The notes under the pieces: generated by a model
Databases searched by the model: none
What the model saw: only the letters and a program-made list of their open reading frames with translations
Told to the model about the DNA's origin: nothing
From: BCD1 sp965230565
GTDB lineage: Bacteria > Bacteroidota > Bacteroidia > Chitinophagales > Saprospiraceae
NCBI GenBank assembly: GCA_965230565.1
Contig: CBDDLH010000016.1
Coordinates: forward strand, 1,860,001 to 1,924,000
Reading direction: 5' to 3'
DNA: 64,000 nucleotides
Program-made: the position numbers and the translations under genes
Shown: piece by piece, positions 52,406 to 62,068 of the stretch
Layout of the letters: each line of letters opens with the position of its first letter
Position numbering within the stretch: the stretch's first letter is position 1

Positions 52406-53149
52406 TTACGTATTCAACCCACCGCAAACACTAATCGTCTGCCCGGTAACATAAGCCCCCATATCACTTCCCAGGAAAACACATACATCGCCAATTTCCT
52501 CCGCCTTCCCAAGACGCTTCAATGGGATATTCGAAAGGTAAGCTTCCTTCGTCTTTTCATCCAGTTCATCCGTCATGTCTGTTTCGATAAAACCCGGAGC
52601 AATAACATTACACCGGATATTCCTGGAACCCATTTCCTTGGCAATAGATTTGCTAAAACCAATAATACCAGCCTTGGAAGCCGCGTAATTGGCCTGTCCG
52701 GCATTCCCGGTAACCCCCACGATAGAACTCATATTGATGATCGATCCACCAGTTCTCATCATCGGACGGATCACATGTTTCGTCAGGTTAAAAACTGATT
52801 TCAGGTTCACCTCAATAACTTTGTCCCACTGCTCCTCATTCATGCGAAGCATCAGGGTGTCTTTGGTGATTCCTGCATTATTGACGAGGATATCAATCTT
52901 TCCAAAGTCTTCTAAAACCGATTTCGCCAACGCTTCCGCCTGTTCATAATTACTGGCATCCGACTGGTAGGCTTTAGCATTAACCCCCATTCCTTTCAAC
53001 TCTTCGACAATAGCTTCTGCTTTCTCAGCTGAAGACAAATAAGTGAAAGCCACATCAGCCCCTTGCGATGCAAATCTTCTTACGATCGCTGCACCTATTC
53101 CCCTGGACCCACCGGTTACCAGAGCTGTTTTTCCTGTTAATAAACTCAT
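52406..53149 (-). CDS. fabG: 3-oxoacyl-[acyl-carrier-protein] reductase FabG
   Basis: A 247-residue short-chain dehydrogenase that reduces 3-oxoacyl-ACP with NADPH in fatty acid elongation. The NADP loop TGGSRGIG is at 12-19, NNAG at 90-93, the catalytic Ser141/142 in NMSSIVG, and Tyr155 and Lys159 in NYAASKAG. The end (GSDMGAYVTGQTISVCGGLNT) is typical of FabG, where the Ser-Val-x-Gly-Gly segment is conserved. The minus-strand TACCTTCG box at 53168-53175 lies about 20 bases before the start. Confidence 0.95.
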   Translation of the reverse strand: MSLLTGKTALVTGGSRGIGAAIVRRFASQGADVAFTYLSSAEKAEAIVEELKGMGVNAKAYQSDASNYEQAEALAKSVLEDFGKIDILVNNAGITKDTLMLRMNEEQWDKVIEVNLKSVFNLTKHVIRPMMRTGGSIINMSSIVGVTGNAGQANYAASKAGIIGFSKSIAKEMGSRNIRCNVIAPGFIETDMTDELDEKTKEAYLSNIPLKRLGKAEEIGDVCVFLGSDMGAYVTGQTISVCGGLNT

Positions 53150-53167
53150 TTTGTTCTGCTTTTTTTG

Positions 53168-53175
53168 CGAAGGTA
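53168..53175 (-). promoter_or_regulatory. Putative -7 element of fabG
   Basis: TACCTTCG on the minus strand resembles TAnnTTTG; the leader would be about 12 bases. Confidence 0.4.
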
Positions 53176-53608
53176 AGGATTTTTGGTTTTTGATTGTTAA
53201 TCGTTGACTGAAGATTGGTTATGGGCCATGCCATAGCTTTGCTTGGCACCGGGCTATCCGCTTCACTCCTATCCCTTGTCCTGCTCGTCCCTGCGCCGCC
53301 CTCCGCTTAACGCTCCGGCACCGGGATTTGTTCGGTATGCGACCTTGTCTACCTTGCAGATAGACGAACAATTTCATGACAATTTAAGGCGTTTGAAAAA
53401 TAGATCTATGCTTAGCGTACCTTGCGCTTCTATTGCGCACCTGGCGGTTAAAAAACCGATTTTTCCCTCATTAGATTCCATCTTCCGGCCTATTAAAAAA
53501 TCATAGTTCAAAACCACCCATCTGAATTAAATCTCCTCGCTTAAAAACCCTATATTTGCTAAGCTTTAATTATTACAATTCTCTAACTAAATTTCAATCT
53601 CGATACAC
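53176..53608. other. Intergenic region, no gene supported
   Basis: The 430-base gap between divergent fabG and pepT contains GC-rich phrases with direct repeats of GGCACCGGG (53245-53253 and 53317-53325) and later a GCGCACCTGGCGGTTAAA stretch that resembles other repeat phrases near 55000. An 87-codon frame at 53243-53506 is low in information and not called. Confidence 0.5.
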
Positions 53609-54859
53609 ATGAGTTTAAATATCAATTACACCGTTCTCGACAGGTTTCTGAAATACGTAAAGATCGATACACAATCCGACCCGGAATCACCAACCTGCCC
53701 TTCAACCGAAAAGCAAAAAAACCTTGGAAAAATCCTTGTACAGGAACTCCATGAAATGGGGATCACCGATGCCGAAATGGACGAGCATGGATATATCTAT
53801 GCCACCATACCTTCCAATACCGACAAAGAAGTACCTGTTATCTGCCTATGCTCTCACATGGACACTTCTCCTGACAGCAGCGGAACCGATGTAAAGCCTA
53901 TCATCCACAAAAACTATAATGGATCCGACCTCGTATTGCCAGACGATCCAAATCAGGTGATCAGGTTCGACAAACACCCCGAACTGGCCAAACAGATCGG
54001 CAATGACATCATCACCGCCAGCGGACTTACCTTGCTCGGTGCTGATGACAAAGCCGGGTTAGCAGAGATCATGGACGCAGCCAACCACCTAATGAAGCAT
54101 CCTGACATCAAACACGGAAAAATCCGCATCCTGTTCACTCCGGATGAAGAGATCGGCCGCGGAGTGGATAAGGCTGATATGGAAAGACTCGGAGCTGACT
54201 TCGGATATACCATGGATGGCGAAGAAGCCGGCTCCATGGAAAACGAAACGTTCTCTGCTGATGCTCTTAAGATCGTCATCAATGGCGTAAGTGCTCACCC
54301 TGGATTTGCCAAAGGCAACATGGAAAGTGCCATCAAGATTGCCGGTGAGATCATTGCCAGATTACCAAAGGACACCCTTTGCCCGGAAGCAACGGAAGGA
54401 ATGGAAGGATTTGTACATCCTACAGGTATGTCCGGCTCTGTTGAACAGGCAGAGATCCAGTTCATCATCCGTGATTTTGTGGACGAAAAACTCGTGGAGT
54501 ACGAAGAATTCCTCAAAAACCTCACCGAGGAAGTAATCAAGGATTATCCAAACTCAAGCTTCGATTTCATCGTAACGGAACAATACAGAAACATGAAGGT
54601 TGTATTGGACAACCACCCGGAAGTATCAGAATATGCCATTCAGGCCATCAAACGTACAGGTTTGGAACCTATCCAATCCAGCATTCGTGGAGGTACGGAT
54701 GGTTCCCGTTTATCATTCATGGGCCTCCCCTGCCCCAACATCTTCGCAGGAGGGCATTTGTTTCACTCCAAACATGAATGGGTTGCCGCACAGGACATGG
54801 AAAAAGCCGTGGACACCATCATCCACCTCGCCATGATCTGGGAAGAAAATGGAAAGTAG
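53609..54859 (+). CDS. pepT: Peptidase T (tripeptidase)
   Basis: A 416-residue M20-family zinc aminotripeptidase that removes N-terminal residues from tripeptides. Metal and catalytic features are CLCSHMDTSPD (His and Asp), LGADDKAGLAEIM (bridging Asp), FTPDEEIGRG (Glu pair), TMDGEEAGSMENETFSAD and, at the end, HLFHSKHEWV (His). The dimerisation domain (about 205-320) is seen in INGVSAHPGFAKGNM. Length is as in known PepT. It is followed by a 52-bp direct repeat. Confidence 0.95.
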   Translation: MSLNINYTVLDRFLKYVKIDTQSDPESPTCPSTEKQKNLGKILVQELHEMGITDAEMDEHGYIYATIPSNTDKEVPVICLCSHMDTSPDSSGTDVKPIIHKNYNGSDLVLPDDPNQVIRFDKHPELAKQIGNDIITASGLTLLGADDKAGLAEIMDAANHLMKHPDIKHGKIRILFTPDEEIGRGVDKADMERLGADFGYTMDGEEAGSMENETFSADALKIVINGVSAHPGFAKGNMESAIKIAGEIIARLPKDTLCPEATEGMEGFVHPTGMSGSVEQAEIQFIIRDFVDEKLVEYEEFLKNLTEEVIKDYPNSSFDFIVTEQYRNMKVVLDNHPEVSEYAIQAIKRTGLEPIQSSIRGGTDGSRLSFMGLPCPNIFAGGHLFHSKHEWVAAQDMEKAVDTIIHLAMIWEENGK

Positions 54860-54880
54860 GGAGGAATAAATTTCAAGGTG

Positions 54881-54980
54881 ATGCCTTTGAGTTGGCTATG
54901 AGCGCTGGCAGAAGGCGTTGCCTTGAATTTTCATGCCTTTGAACTGGCTTTGCGGGCTGGAAAAAGGCGTTGCCTTGTCG
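54881..54980 (+). repeat. Two 52-bp imperfect direct repeats after pepT
   Basis: ATGCCTTTGAGTTGGCTATG (54881) and ATGCCTTTGAACTGGCTTTG (54933) begin two copies that both end AAGGCGTTGCCTTG. The space between pepT and the GNAT gene is thus mostly repeat. Confidence 0.65.
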
Positions 54981-55063
54981 TGGAAAAATGACCTTGCGAC
55001 CTTTGCGCCACTTTGCGTTCTTAGCGGTTAAACTCTCCTTATCCACCCGAATATCTTTAAAAA

Positions 55064-55894
55064 ATGAAAATCCAATCCCTCAAAGACACTCCCTTCGAAG
55101 TAATCCTCCAATGTTTCTTTGACGCCTTCGCCGACTATTTTGTCGATGTAAGAATGCCTGCAGCATTCTGGCAAAACCGCTGGAAAGCTGACCGGGTCGA
55201 TTTCAATCACTCCTATGGCATTTTTGACAATAGCAAACTCATTGGTTTTATCCTCAACGGGATCGGGTACCGCGACGGAAAGAAGATGGCTTTCAATGCC
55301 GGAACAGGAGTAATTCCCGAATACCGGGGCCAAAGACTAGTCAAAAAAATGTACGAAAACTTTCTGCCTGACCTTAAAAACATAGGCGTGGAAAGTTGTG
55401 CACTGGAAGTAATCACGGAAAACGAAAAAGCCATTAAAGCATACCAAAGTGTGGGTATGCAGATTACAAGGCATTATATATGTTTTAACGGACCATTTCA
55501 GATTGGTGACTTTTCGCAGAAAGTCACCGTCAAAAAAGTTGAAACGCCCTCCTGGGACAACTATGCAGACCTCCAAAGGGAAGGATACTCATGGGGAAAT
55601 TCCAGGGCATCAGTTGAACTGTATGATAGTTTCGACGCTTATGAAATGTGGTCCGAAGGTCAATTGTCAGGTTACTTTCTTATTGACCCCAAAAAAAGCA
55701 CCCTGGCTCAATTTGAAGTCATAAACAATGATTGGGAAACATGGGGAATGTCGCTGTTCCACAAGGTTGGCGAGATTTGTTCCACGATAAAAATCAACAA
55801 CCAGGACAATAAAAACCAGGCCAGAATACGTTTTCTCAAGCAGATAAATTTGCCTGTCACCATTGAACAATTCGAAATGGAAATGGTCGTTTAG
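55064..55894 (+). CDS. GNAT family N-acetyltransferase
   Basis: A 276-residue protein with an N-terminal GNAT domain (about 1-150): the acetyl-CoA loop is VIPEYRGQRLVKKM (about 85-98; pattern Q/RxxGxG/A), preceded by the strand MAFNAGTGV and followed by CALEVITENEKAIKAYQSVGM. The second half (about 155-275) is a related second domain of the double-GNAT type, without a clear CoA loop. The acceptor substrate is unknown. Confidence 0.85.
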   Translation: MKIQSLKDTPFEVILQCFFDAFADYFVDVRMPAAFWQNRWKADRVDFNHSYGIFDNSKLIGFILNGIGYRDGKKMAFNAGTGVIPEYRGQRLVKKMYENFLPDLKNIGVESCALEVITENEKAIKAYQSVGMQITRHYICFNGPFQIGDFSQKVTVKKVETPSWDNYADLQREGYSWGNSRASVELYDSFDAYEMWSEGQLSGYFLIDPKKSTLAQFEVINNDWETWGMSLFHKVGEICSTIKINNQDNKNQARIRFLKQINLPVTIEQFEMEMVV

Positions 55895-56261
55895 AGCAGT
55901 AAACGGTCTTTTTGAAAAAGAATTCGGGCATCATATCTAAAAAATCCGTATCTTTAGAGCCTTGAAATTACCGAAAAGTAATCCCCCCTCATTTTTCGGT
56001 TATCCAGCTTCGACTATCTACAACCATAAGCAAGTTGCGATAATTCGCCAACTTGGCAGTATTCAGGCTACAATTCACAATTTTCAAAAGAAGATTGATT
56101 AATAGTCATTTTTTGAACGTTGTATTTTGTTTTTTGAATTTTGCACAAGTTGTATCTCAACTTGTACTGACGTACTCATATTATACCTTGATACACCGGG
56201 ATCTTCAATTGGCTAAAGAAGACCTCTTTACTGTTTATTGAGTTATAAAACATAATTCGCA
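55895..56261. other. Intergenic leader with two CAAGTTG hairpins
   Basis: No gene is supported in this 367-base gap. Two hairpins share the same arms: CAAGTTG/CAACTTG at 56031-56055 and ACAAGTTG/CAACTTGT at 56145-56165 (8-bp stem, 5-base loop). A TATCTTTA box (55949-55956) could be the -7 element of the downstream gene, which would give it a leader of about 300 bases that includes both hairpins. Confidence 0.5.
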
Positions 56262-58388
56262 ATGAGAAAACTTGACAAGAAGCCGGGTTACCGTCTCTTT
56301 AGAGAGGGGAGACGTTATATCCACACTCAATTAAAAAATCACCTAAACAAAGCCATAATGTTTTCCTGCATTATGCTATTGTTTACTGTACCAACCATGG
56401 CTCAGCACAACTTTACGCTGTACCACAATGCACAATTACCACAAGCTAGTTTTGAAAACCCGGGACAGGAAGTCTGGATGAATGGCTACCTCATTCTTCC
56501 CGGTTTGTCCGGTGCAAGGTTTGATCTATTCAGTGACGGACCATTCCTGGAAGAAATGAACCTGAACAAGGACTTTGCGCTCAACGCTATCAGCTCCGGG
56601 AGTCTGAATCCGGAAAACATGCTTAACGGTAGTGCGGAATCCACCATTCTCGGATTCGGTTTCAGACATAAAGCCGGATTTTTCCACTTTAAATTACAGG
56701 AACATTTCACGGCTGATATTCATTATCCACGCCCACTGTTTGAGTTGATTGAGAATTACAATGCTGAAGCTACATCACTCAATACATATGCCCTGGATCC
56801 ATTATCCTTCAATGCATCTCATTTTCGGTCATATACTTTCGGATATACGCACAGGTTCACCAAATTATCCATAGGTGCCAATCTGCGATACCTCCAGGGA
56901 ATTGCGAATGTGAATATTACTAATAATTACTTAGGTGTCAAATATTCAAAAGATGAGTTGGGTTATAGCGTTCAGGGCAGCCTTGAAGCATTGACAGCCG
57001 GAACTGAAATGTATAAGGATCCGAAAACGACCAACTTCATCAAAGGTTCAGGAAATTCAGGTTTTGCTATAGACCTGGGTGGTGCTTTCCACTTCTCCAG
57101 GAAATTTGAAATGTCCTTTGCTGCACAAAATCTTGGGAAGTTATTCTGGAAAAACCATATCAACCAGACCACCATGCTGGATGAAACCACCGTTTTCCAG
57201 GCCAAAGATTCTCAGGAGCTTTCCGATGAACTCGAAGAAAACTTTACCGCACTTTTTGACGATGAAATCATCTCGTCTAACGGAAATAAATATCAAACAA
57301 ACCTCAGACAAAAATACCTGCTTGGTGCACGGTATTTTTTCACCCCTTCCACGAATATGGGCCTTCTGTTCCATACGGACGTATGGGACGGCCAGGCCAA
57401 TTTTGGAGGAGCCCTGTCCCTTAATACACAGGTTCAGGACATCATCGGCTTCTCTCTGGTCGCTTCGAAATATCAAAATGAATCTTTTGACCTTGGAGCT
57501 GGTTTCAATTTCAATGTCGGACCAGTCCAATTCTATGCAATGACCGACAATATTATCTCCATGGTTTCCAAGGAAGGTTCCCACAAGCTTCACGGAATGG
57601 CCGGTATTAATTTTATCTTTGGAAAGATGACCAGAAAACAGGCCGTCCTCCGCAACTCACCACAAGGTCAGGTGGTTACACCTCCAGCTCCTATTTTGGT
57701 TAGAGAAGTTCCTGTTTATTTTACTAATGAACCTGATTATACTCCGAGAGCGCCTTTACCGCTCACCGAACAAGTCATTAGAGGAAATTCTCCCCTGGAT
57801 AAAATTGACGAAGAACCTCTGCCGGAAGGCTATATTCGCTACCGGGCACAGGTGAGTGATGCAGAATCCAATAAACCATTGAACGAGGTTAGCATCAACG
57901 TCTACAAACTGAAATCACGTCAAATTCAGGTGCTTGTGCATTCTGAAATGACTAAAAATGGTTATTTCTCCATTCCTATTTCCAGAGTTGACACCCATAG
58001 AGTTGTCATTGAAAGGGAAGGATTTTATAAACTAGAAAAAGAATATTCTCAAGGTATTCTCGATGATAATTCGGATACTTTGACACTATATTTCTTCCTG
58101 ATCCCAACGATAAAAGATCCGGAATTGCTAAAAAGTACCGTGCAATCCACCATTTCCAAAATCACAGACTTCTCCTCAGGCTTGCAGGATCTTTCTGTAA
58201 TTGGAACCTACCGCATGATCGGTAGTACAAGTTTGAGATATGGGGCACACCACACCGAAGAGGTGATTCTTCGTCTTCGGGAAGGAGACGAAATCAGTCT
58301 GCTCGAGAAAACCAACGCTCACTGGTGGCGTGTTAAATACGGAGATTTGGAAGGATATGTGAAAGCGAGCTATCTGGAAGAACTTTAA
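56262..58388 (+). CDS. Outer-membrane barrel protein with regulatory-like and SH3 domains
   Basis: A 708-residue envelope protein. A signal peptide with a long basic leader (hydrophobic core about 32-46, ending TMAQ) precedes a beta-barrel region of about 420 residues that resembles the DUF5723/PorP-like barrels (for example RSYTFGYTHRFTKLSIGANLRY and FNVGPVQFYAMTDNI). After a Pro-rich linker comes a carboxypeptidase-regulatory-like beta domain (about 525-610: RYRAQVSDAESNKPLNEVSI) and a C-terminal bacterial SH3 domain (about 645-708: LRYGAHHTEEVILRLREGDE, HWWRVKYGDLEGYVKASYL), which in other proteins binds peptidoglycan. A link between outer membrane and cell wall is inferred. An alternative start is Met33. 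Confidence 0.8.
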   Translation: MRKLDKKPGYRLFREGRRYIHTQLKNHLNKAIMFSCIMLLFTVPTMAQHNFTLYHNAQLPQASFENPGQEVWMNGYLILPGLSGARFDLFSDGPFLEEMNLNKDFALNAISSGSLNPENMLNGSAESTILGFGFRHKAGFFHFKLQEHFTADIHYPRPLFELIENYNAEATSLNTYALDPLSFNASHFRSYTFGYTHRFTKLSIGANLRYLQGIANVNITNNYLGVKYSKDELGYSVQGSLEALTAGTEMYKDPKTTNFIKGSGNSGFAIDLGGAFHFSRKFEMSFAAQNLGKLFWKNHINQTTMLDETTVFQAKDSQELSDELEENFTALFDDEIISSNGNKYQTNLRQKYLLGARYFFTPSTNMGLLFHTDVWDGQANFGGALSLNTQVQDIIGFSLVASKYQNESFDLGAGFNFNVGPVQFYAMTDNIISMVSKEGSHKLHGMAGINFIFGKMTRKQAVLRNSPQGQVVTPPAPILVREVPVYFTNEPDYTPRAPLPLTEQVIRGNSPLDKIDEEPLPEGYIRYRAQVSDAESNKPLNEVSINVYKLKSRQIQVLVHSEMTKNGYFSIPISRVDTHRVVIEREGFYKLEKEYSQGILDDNSDTLTLYFFLIPTIKDPELLKSTVQSTISKITDFSSGLQDLSVIGTYRMIGSTSLRYGAHHTEEVILRLREGDEISLLEKTNAHWWRVKYGDLEGYVKASYLEEL

Positions 58389-58413
58389 ATTAACGGTTAA
58401 GCAATAAAAGTGT

Positions 58414-58454
58414 AAACCCCGGGATGGAATACCATCACCGGGGTTATTTTTTTA
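58414..58454 (+). terminator. Terminator of the barrel-SH3 gene
   Basis: AACCCCGGGATGG pairs with CCATCACCGGGGTT (one mismatch) around a 4-base loop, then seven T. Confidence 0.92.
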
Positions 58455-59195
58455 ATGGACCTTATAAACCTCCTCGAAAGGCACTCTGAATCTTTCCCCA
58501 TAAACCCCTTCTTCCTTCCGAGTCCCACAGGCAATGGCCATATTGATCCTGGCTCCAACCGGAAGACCAAGCATTTTTTTGACTCGCACTGTATCCATTC
58601 CTTCCATTGGACAAGTATCATAGCCTTCTGATGCCATGGACATCATAAAGGTCTGGGCCGCAAGCCCAACACTTTTCTGAACGACGATATTGACATCTGA
58701 GTTTCGAACTTGCCGATAGGTAACTCTAAACAGCCCCCGGAAAGAAACCACAGCAAATTTCAACCACCCCCAAATACCCAAAAAGTCGGTATAAATAGCC
58801 GGAATGATCCTTTTATAGTATCGCCGCGAACGCCTTTGCCGCTTAGTGTCCTGTTTGTGGTTCTGAGTACGGTAATCAGGAAATACATGCAACAGGTTTT
58901 GTTCCGCACGTTTCTTCCAATAATCTCTTCGGGCAACGATCACTACGATTTCATTGCAGGTTTTGGCAGCATTTTGCCCCATGCAATAACGAGCCATTTT
59001 TTCCAATTTTACCGGATCTTTGATGTGATGGAACTCCCACAGCTGCATATTACTGCTGTTAGGAGCCAAAATTGCCCGTTGTATGCTTCTGGTAACTGCC
59101 GAAGAATCAAAAGGCACCTCCGGATCAAAAAGTCTCACTGACCTGCGATGCCGGATGATGTCGTCAAACGTTTTGGCGACCGAATTCATAACCAT
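58452..59195 (-). CDS. Nitroreductase family protein
   Basis: A 247-residue flavin-dependent oxidoreductase. The N-terminal FMN phosphate-binding motif is RRSVRLFDPEVP (about 17-28), followed by APNSSNMQLWEFHHI (about 47-61, typical nitroreductase substrate strand). QTFMMSMASEGYDTCPMEGM (about 190-210) is the second signature, with GARINMAIACG near the C-terminus. An inserted basic segment (about 110-150, KRQRRSRRYY) lengthens the protein beyond the usual 200. It is 11 bases downstream of the epimerase gene, so an operon is likely. Confidence 0.88.
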   Translation of the reverse strand: MVMNSVAKTFDDIIRHRRSVRLFDPEVPFDSSAVTRSIQRAILAPNSSNMQLWEFHHIKDPVKLEKMARYCMGQNAAKTCNEIVVIVARRDYWKKRAEQNLLHVFPDYRTQNHKQDTKRQRRSRRYYKRIIPAIYTDFLGIWGWLKFAVVSFRGLFRVTYRQVRNSDVNIVVQKSVGLAAQTFMMSMASEGYDTCPMEGMDTVRVKKMLGLPVGARINMAIACGTRKEEGVYGERFRVPFEEVYKVH

Positions 59196-59206
59196 TTGTA
59201 TTAGAT

Positions 59207-60250
59207 TTATTTTTTACCCACTACACCGCTACTTTCTAATTGTTCGACATGGTCTCTGACAGTATCTTTTATTGGAATAAACTCAATTCCCAGCGTTGCT
59301 TTGCTTTTGGAGTTATCCAGATTTACAGGAATGCCTACATTATTACTGACATATTTCCAGCTGATCCCTTGAGTCCATCCCACCAGATACAACATGAATT
59401 TGGGCAGCGTCTTTTTGGGAAGCTGATATTTTCCGTTAAAGTTCTCTCCTATGAGATCTGAAAATTCAAGCATACTCATACAATCCGAAACCAGAATATG
59501 CCTGCCCTCGGCTTTGCTATTGTCAGCTGCCAAAATATGAGCCTTCGCAACATCTCTGACATCCACAAAAGAAAAATATAATTCAGGAACACCCATTTTC
59601 TGTTTACCATTGAGCAAATCCTGAATAAAACTCAGACTCGCCGATCCGGAAGCATTGGTAAGCGAAGGCCCCATTACAAACCCTGGATTAAGTACTACCA
59701 GGCTCCAGCGATCCTGGGCATCATGAATCTTCCAGGCCTCTTTTTCTGCAAGTACCTTTGAATAGTTGTATGGATTATGCTTAGCAGTGCTGGTAGTATT
59801 CCAGTGCTGTTCATTGAAAATATTGTTGTCGGTTTGTCGAATATCAATATTGTCCCCATAAACAGAAACCACACTGGAAGTTAATGCAACCCTTTTTACC
59901 GAATCCGTTTTGTTAACAGCATCCAACACATTTCTTGTCCCTTCCAAGGCAGGATTGATCAATTGTGCATATGGATCCTTAATATTCCCAAATAAAAATG
60001 GAGAAGCCAAATGGTATACAACTTCACAGCCATCCATAGCTTCCATAAAAGAACCTGGTTTCAACAAATCAGCTTCCCAAAATTCCAGCGTTCCTTTTGT
60101 GTCTGCGGCTACTGCTTCCAATGGAGCAGTTTTCTCGGTTTTACTTTTATCGCGGACAGTTACTCTAACCGTATGTCCTTCATCCAGCAAGTATTTTACC
60201 ACCCAGGAACCGATATATCCCGTACCGCCGGTAACCATTATTTTTTTCAT
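59207..60250 (-). CDS. NAD-dependent epimerase / dihydroflavonol reductase-like protein
   Basis: A 347-residue extended short-chain dehydrogenase; the start is taken at MKKIMVTGGTGYIG (60250), two codons inside the longest frame. The dinucleotide loop is GGTGYIG, and the catalytic YNYSK (about 166-170, Tyr and Lys) is intact, preceded by TSSVVSVYG (catalytic Ser/Thr). LNPGFVMGP and FSFVDVRDVAKAH are typical of the dihydroflavonol-4-reductase and cinnamoyl-CoA-reductase branch, which acts on aldehydes or ketones. Substrate unknown. It is upstream of the nitroreductase in one unit. Confidence 0.88.
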   Translation of the reverse strand: MKKIMVTGGTGYIGSWVVKYLLDEGHTVRVTVRDKSKTEKTAPLEAVAADTKGTLEFWEADLLKPGSFMEAMDGCEVVYHLASPFLFGNIKDPYAQLINPALEGTRNVLDAVNKTDSVKRVALTSSVVSVYGDNIDIRQTDNNIFNEQHWNTTSTAKHNPYNYSKVLAEKEAWKIHDAQDRWSLVVLNPGFVMGPSLTNASGSASLSFIQDLLNGKQKMGVPELYFSFVDVRDVAKAHILAADNSKAEGRHILVSDCMSMLEFSDLIGENFNGKYQLPKKTLPKFMLYLVGWTQGISWKYVSNNVGIPVNLDNSKSKATLGIEFIPIKDTVRDHVEQLESSGVVGKK

Positions 60251-60575
60251 GATCAATAAGGTGTTTTTGTTAATGAGTCAATATGGGAGGAGAACAATCA
60301 AATATCCATAAAGTTTCGGAGTGAAGCCTTAATGTAGCCTGGAAATTTTCCAACATTTGGAACTAAACCTCGGAGGTTTTTTCCCTTCATCGACTCTTTT
60401 TATTATCAAAAAAAGCTTTTTAACACCCAAAACAGCCCTTTTATAACACTTCCTTAATACTTCTTAGGAGTTTTTAACCTGTAGCAAATTTCTTTTAACG
60501 CTTCCTTAGCCAAATCACATCATTAAATCCGTCTTCTTGCAAACAGAATACGAAGAACACTTAAATGTTACGATT
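60251..60575. other. Divergent intergenic region
   Basis: 325 bases between divergent genes. A short AAACCTC/GAGGTTT palindrome followed by T's (60363-60381) is the only clear structure. No gene and no full-consensus promoter were found. Confidence 0.4.
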
Positions 60576-61778
60576 ATGAAAACGACGAAAAAGCAAAAGG
60601 TAAGATGGAGTATTATTTTGAGCATGGCTTTAGCTGTATTGATGAGCAGTTGTGCCTCACCTCAGAAACTCGTTGAAAAAGGCGACTACGATCGCGCTGT
60701 GCAAATAGCTGTTAAACGTCTCGCCGGAAAGAAGAACAAGAAGGTTAAATATGTGCGTGCCCTTGAGGATGGTTTTGCCAAAGCACAGGAAGAAGATATG
60801 GCTGAAGCGGACAGACTGAAAAAAGCAAATCGTCCTGAGTACTGGGAGCACATCCTTTCCATCTATGAAGGTATTGAATACAGACAGGATTTGGTAAGAC
60901 CATTGCTTCCGTTGATTGACAAAGAAGGCATCAAAGCCAATTTCCGTTTTATCAGAACTGCTGCATTGATCGATGAGGCTATGGATAAAACAGTAGAGTA
61001 TTACTACAACAGCGGACAAAACCTATTGGCTTCTGCCCGTAATTACCATAATAAATACGATGCCCGTAAAGCATATGATGAATTTCAGCAGATCAAAAAC
61101 TACCGCAGAGATTATAAAGATGTTCGGGCACTGATGAATGAAGCCATTGAATTGGGAACCACACACATCCTGTTTGATGTACGCAACCAGTCTCCTACCT
61201 TGATCCCAAGAGATCTTATAGAAGACCTGAAGCGTATCAATGTAAGAGACCTGGAAGGTCCATGGCAAGTGTACCATGTAAATAATACAGGTGGCTACGA
61301 TATGGACTATAAGGTAGTAATGAATATCACTCATGCAGAGGTGAGTCCGGGGTACATCAAGGAGAGAGAATATGAGGATAGCAAGGAGATCATCGACGGA
61401 TGGGAATACGTACTTGACGACAGAGGTAATGTAATGAAGGATTCTCTTGGCAACGACATCAAAGTAGATCGTTGGGTATTGGTGAAAGCCAATGTACTGG
61501 AAGTTTATCAGCATAAAGCTGCAACCATAGCTGCAAGGATAGATGTTGTTGATGCGAATCGTCACGAATTACTTGACAGCCACGACCTCGCTGTAGAGGC
61601 TATATTTGAAAACTATGCTTCAACCTTCCAGGGTGATAAAAGAGCCTTGAGTAAGGAAACAAAAAGGAGGATTGGTAACCAGCCGGTAGATTTTCCGGTA
61701 GACGTTGCCCTCTTGTATGAAGCCGCAGAAAACCTGAAACCGGCCATGAAAAATAAACTTACGGCCACAAGATTATAA
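60576..61778 (+). CDS. Lipoprotein with helical repeat region
   Basis: A 400-residue lipoprotein; the start is taken at MKTTKKQKVRW (60576), since the frame's first 13 residues precede a clean lipoprotein signal. The lipobox ends LMSSC (about Cys26). Residues about 30-190 are helical, with TPR-like pairing (KGDYDRAVQIAVKRLAGKK, ARKAYDEFQQIKNYRRDYKDV). The second half (about 200-390) is beta-rich and repeats VLEVYQHKAATIAARIDVVD-like strands. No known family. It may be a T9SS or envelope accessory, but that is only a guess from its architecture. Confidence 0.75.
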   Translation: MKTTKKQKVRWSIILSMALAVLMSSCASPQKLVEKGDYDRAVQIAVKRLAGKKNKKVKYVRALEDGFAKAQEEDMAEADRLKKANRPEYWEHILSIYEGIEYRQDLVRPLLPLIDKEGIKANFRFIRTAALIDEAMDKTVEYYYNSGQNLLASARNYHNKYDARKAYDEFQQIKNYRRDYKDVRALMNEAIELGTTHILFDVRNQSPTLIPRDLIEDLKRINVRDLEGPWQVYHVNNTGGYDMDYKVVMNITHAEVSPGYIKEREYEDSKEIIDGWEYVLDDRGNVMKDSLGNDIKVDRWVLVKANVLEVYQHKAATIAARIDVVDANRHELLDSHDLAVEAIFENYASTFQGDKRALSKETKRRIGNQPVDFPVDVALLYEAAENLKPAMKNKLTATRL

Positions 61779-61941
61779 CCCCGTGAAAACAACATTCTTC
61801 ATATAGGATATTTTAAAATGCCGACACATGGATGGATGATCATAAAAAAAATCTATGTATACGGTATGAAATTACCGAATCAGAAATGTTTTGAACATTG
61901 TGCATTTTAGATTTCGAAAATTTCAAATGGATTACTTTCAA

Positions 61942-61971
61942 AGGGGCGTCGTTTCGGCGCCTCTTTTTTTT
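61942..61971 (+). terminator. Terminator upstream of the msrC gene
   Basis: AGGGGCGTCG (61942-61951) pairs with CGGCGCCTCT (61955-61964) with two G-U pairs, then eight T. It ends the lipoprotein transcript 164 bases after its stop. Confidence 0.85.
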
Positions 61972-62000
61972 GTCCGGATGGTGAAAATGGTAAATTTATT

Positions 62001-62008
62001 TAGTTTTG
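62001..62008 (+). promoter_or_regulatory. Putative -7 element of msrC
   Basis: TAGTTTTG fits TAnnTTTG 61 bases before the msrC start. Confidence 0.4.
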
Positions 62009-62068
62009 AACCATAATAAACAAACCTTGTTTCCAGATAACACTATTTAAGACAAAAAACAATCCGCC

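Noticed and set aside
53243..53506. 87-codon plus-strand frame between fabG and pepT
   Set aside because: Low-information Pro/Ser/Leu-rich sequence over repeat phrases; no domain.
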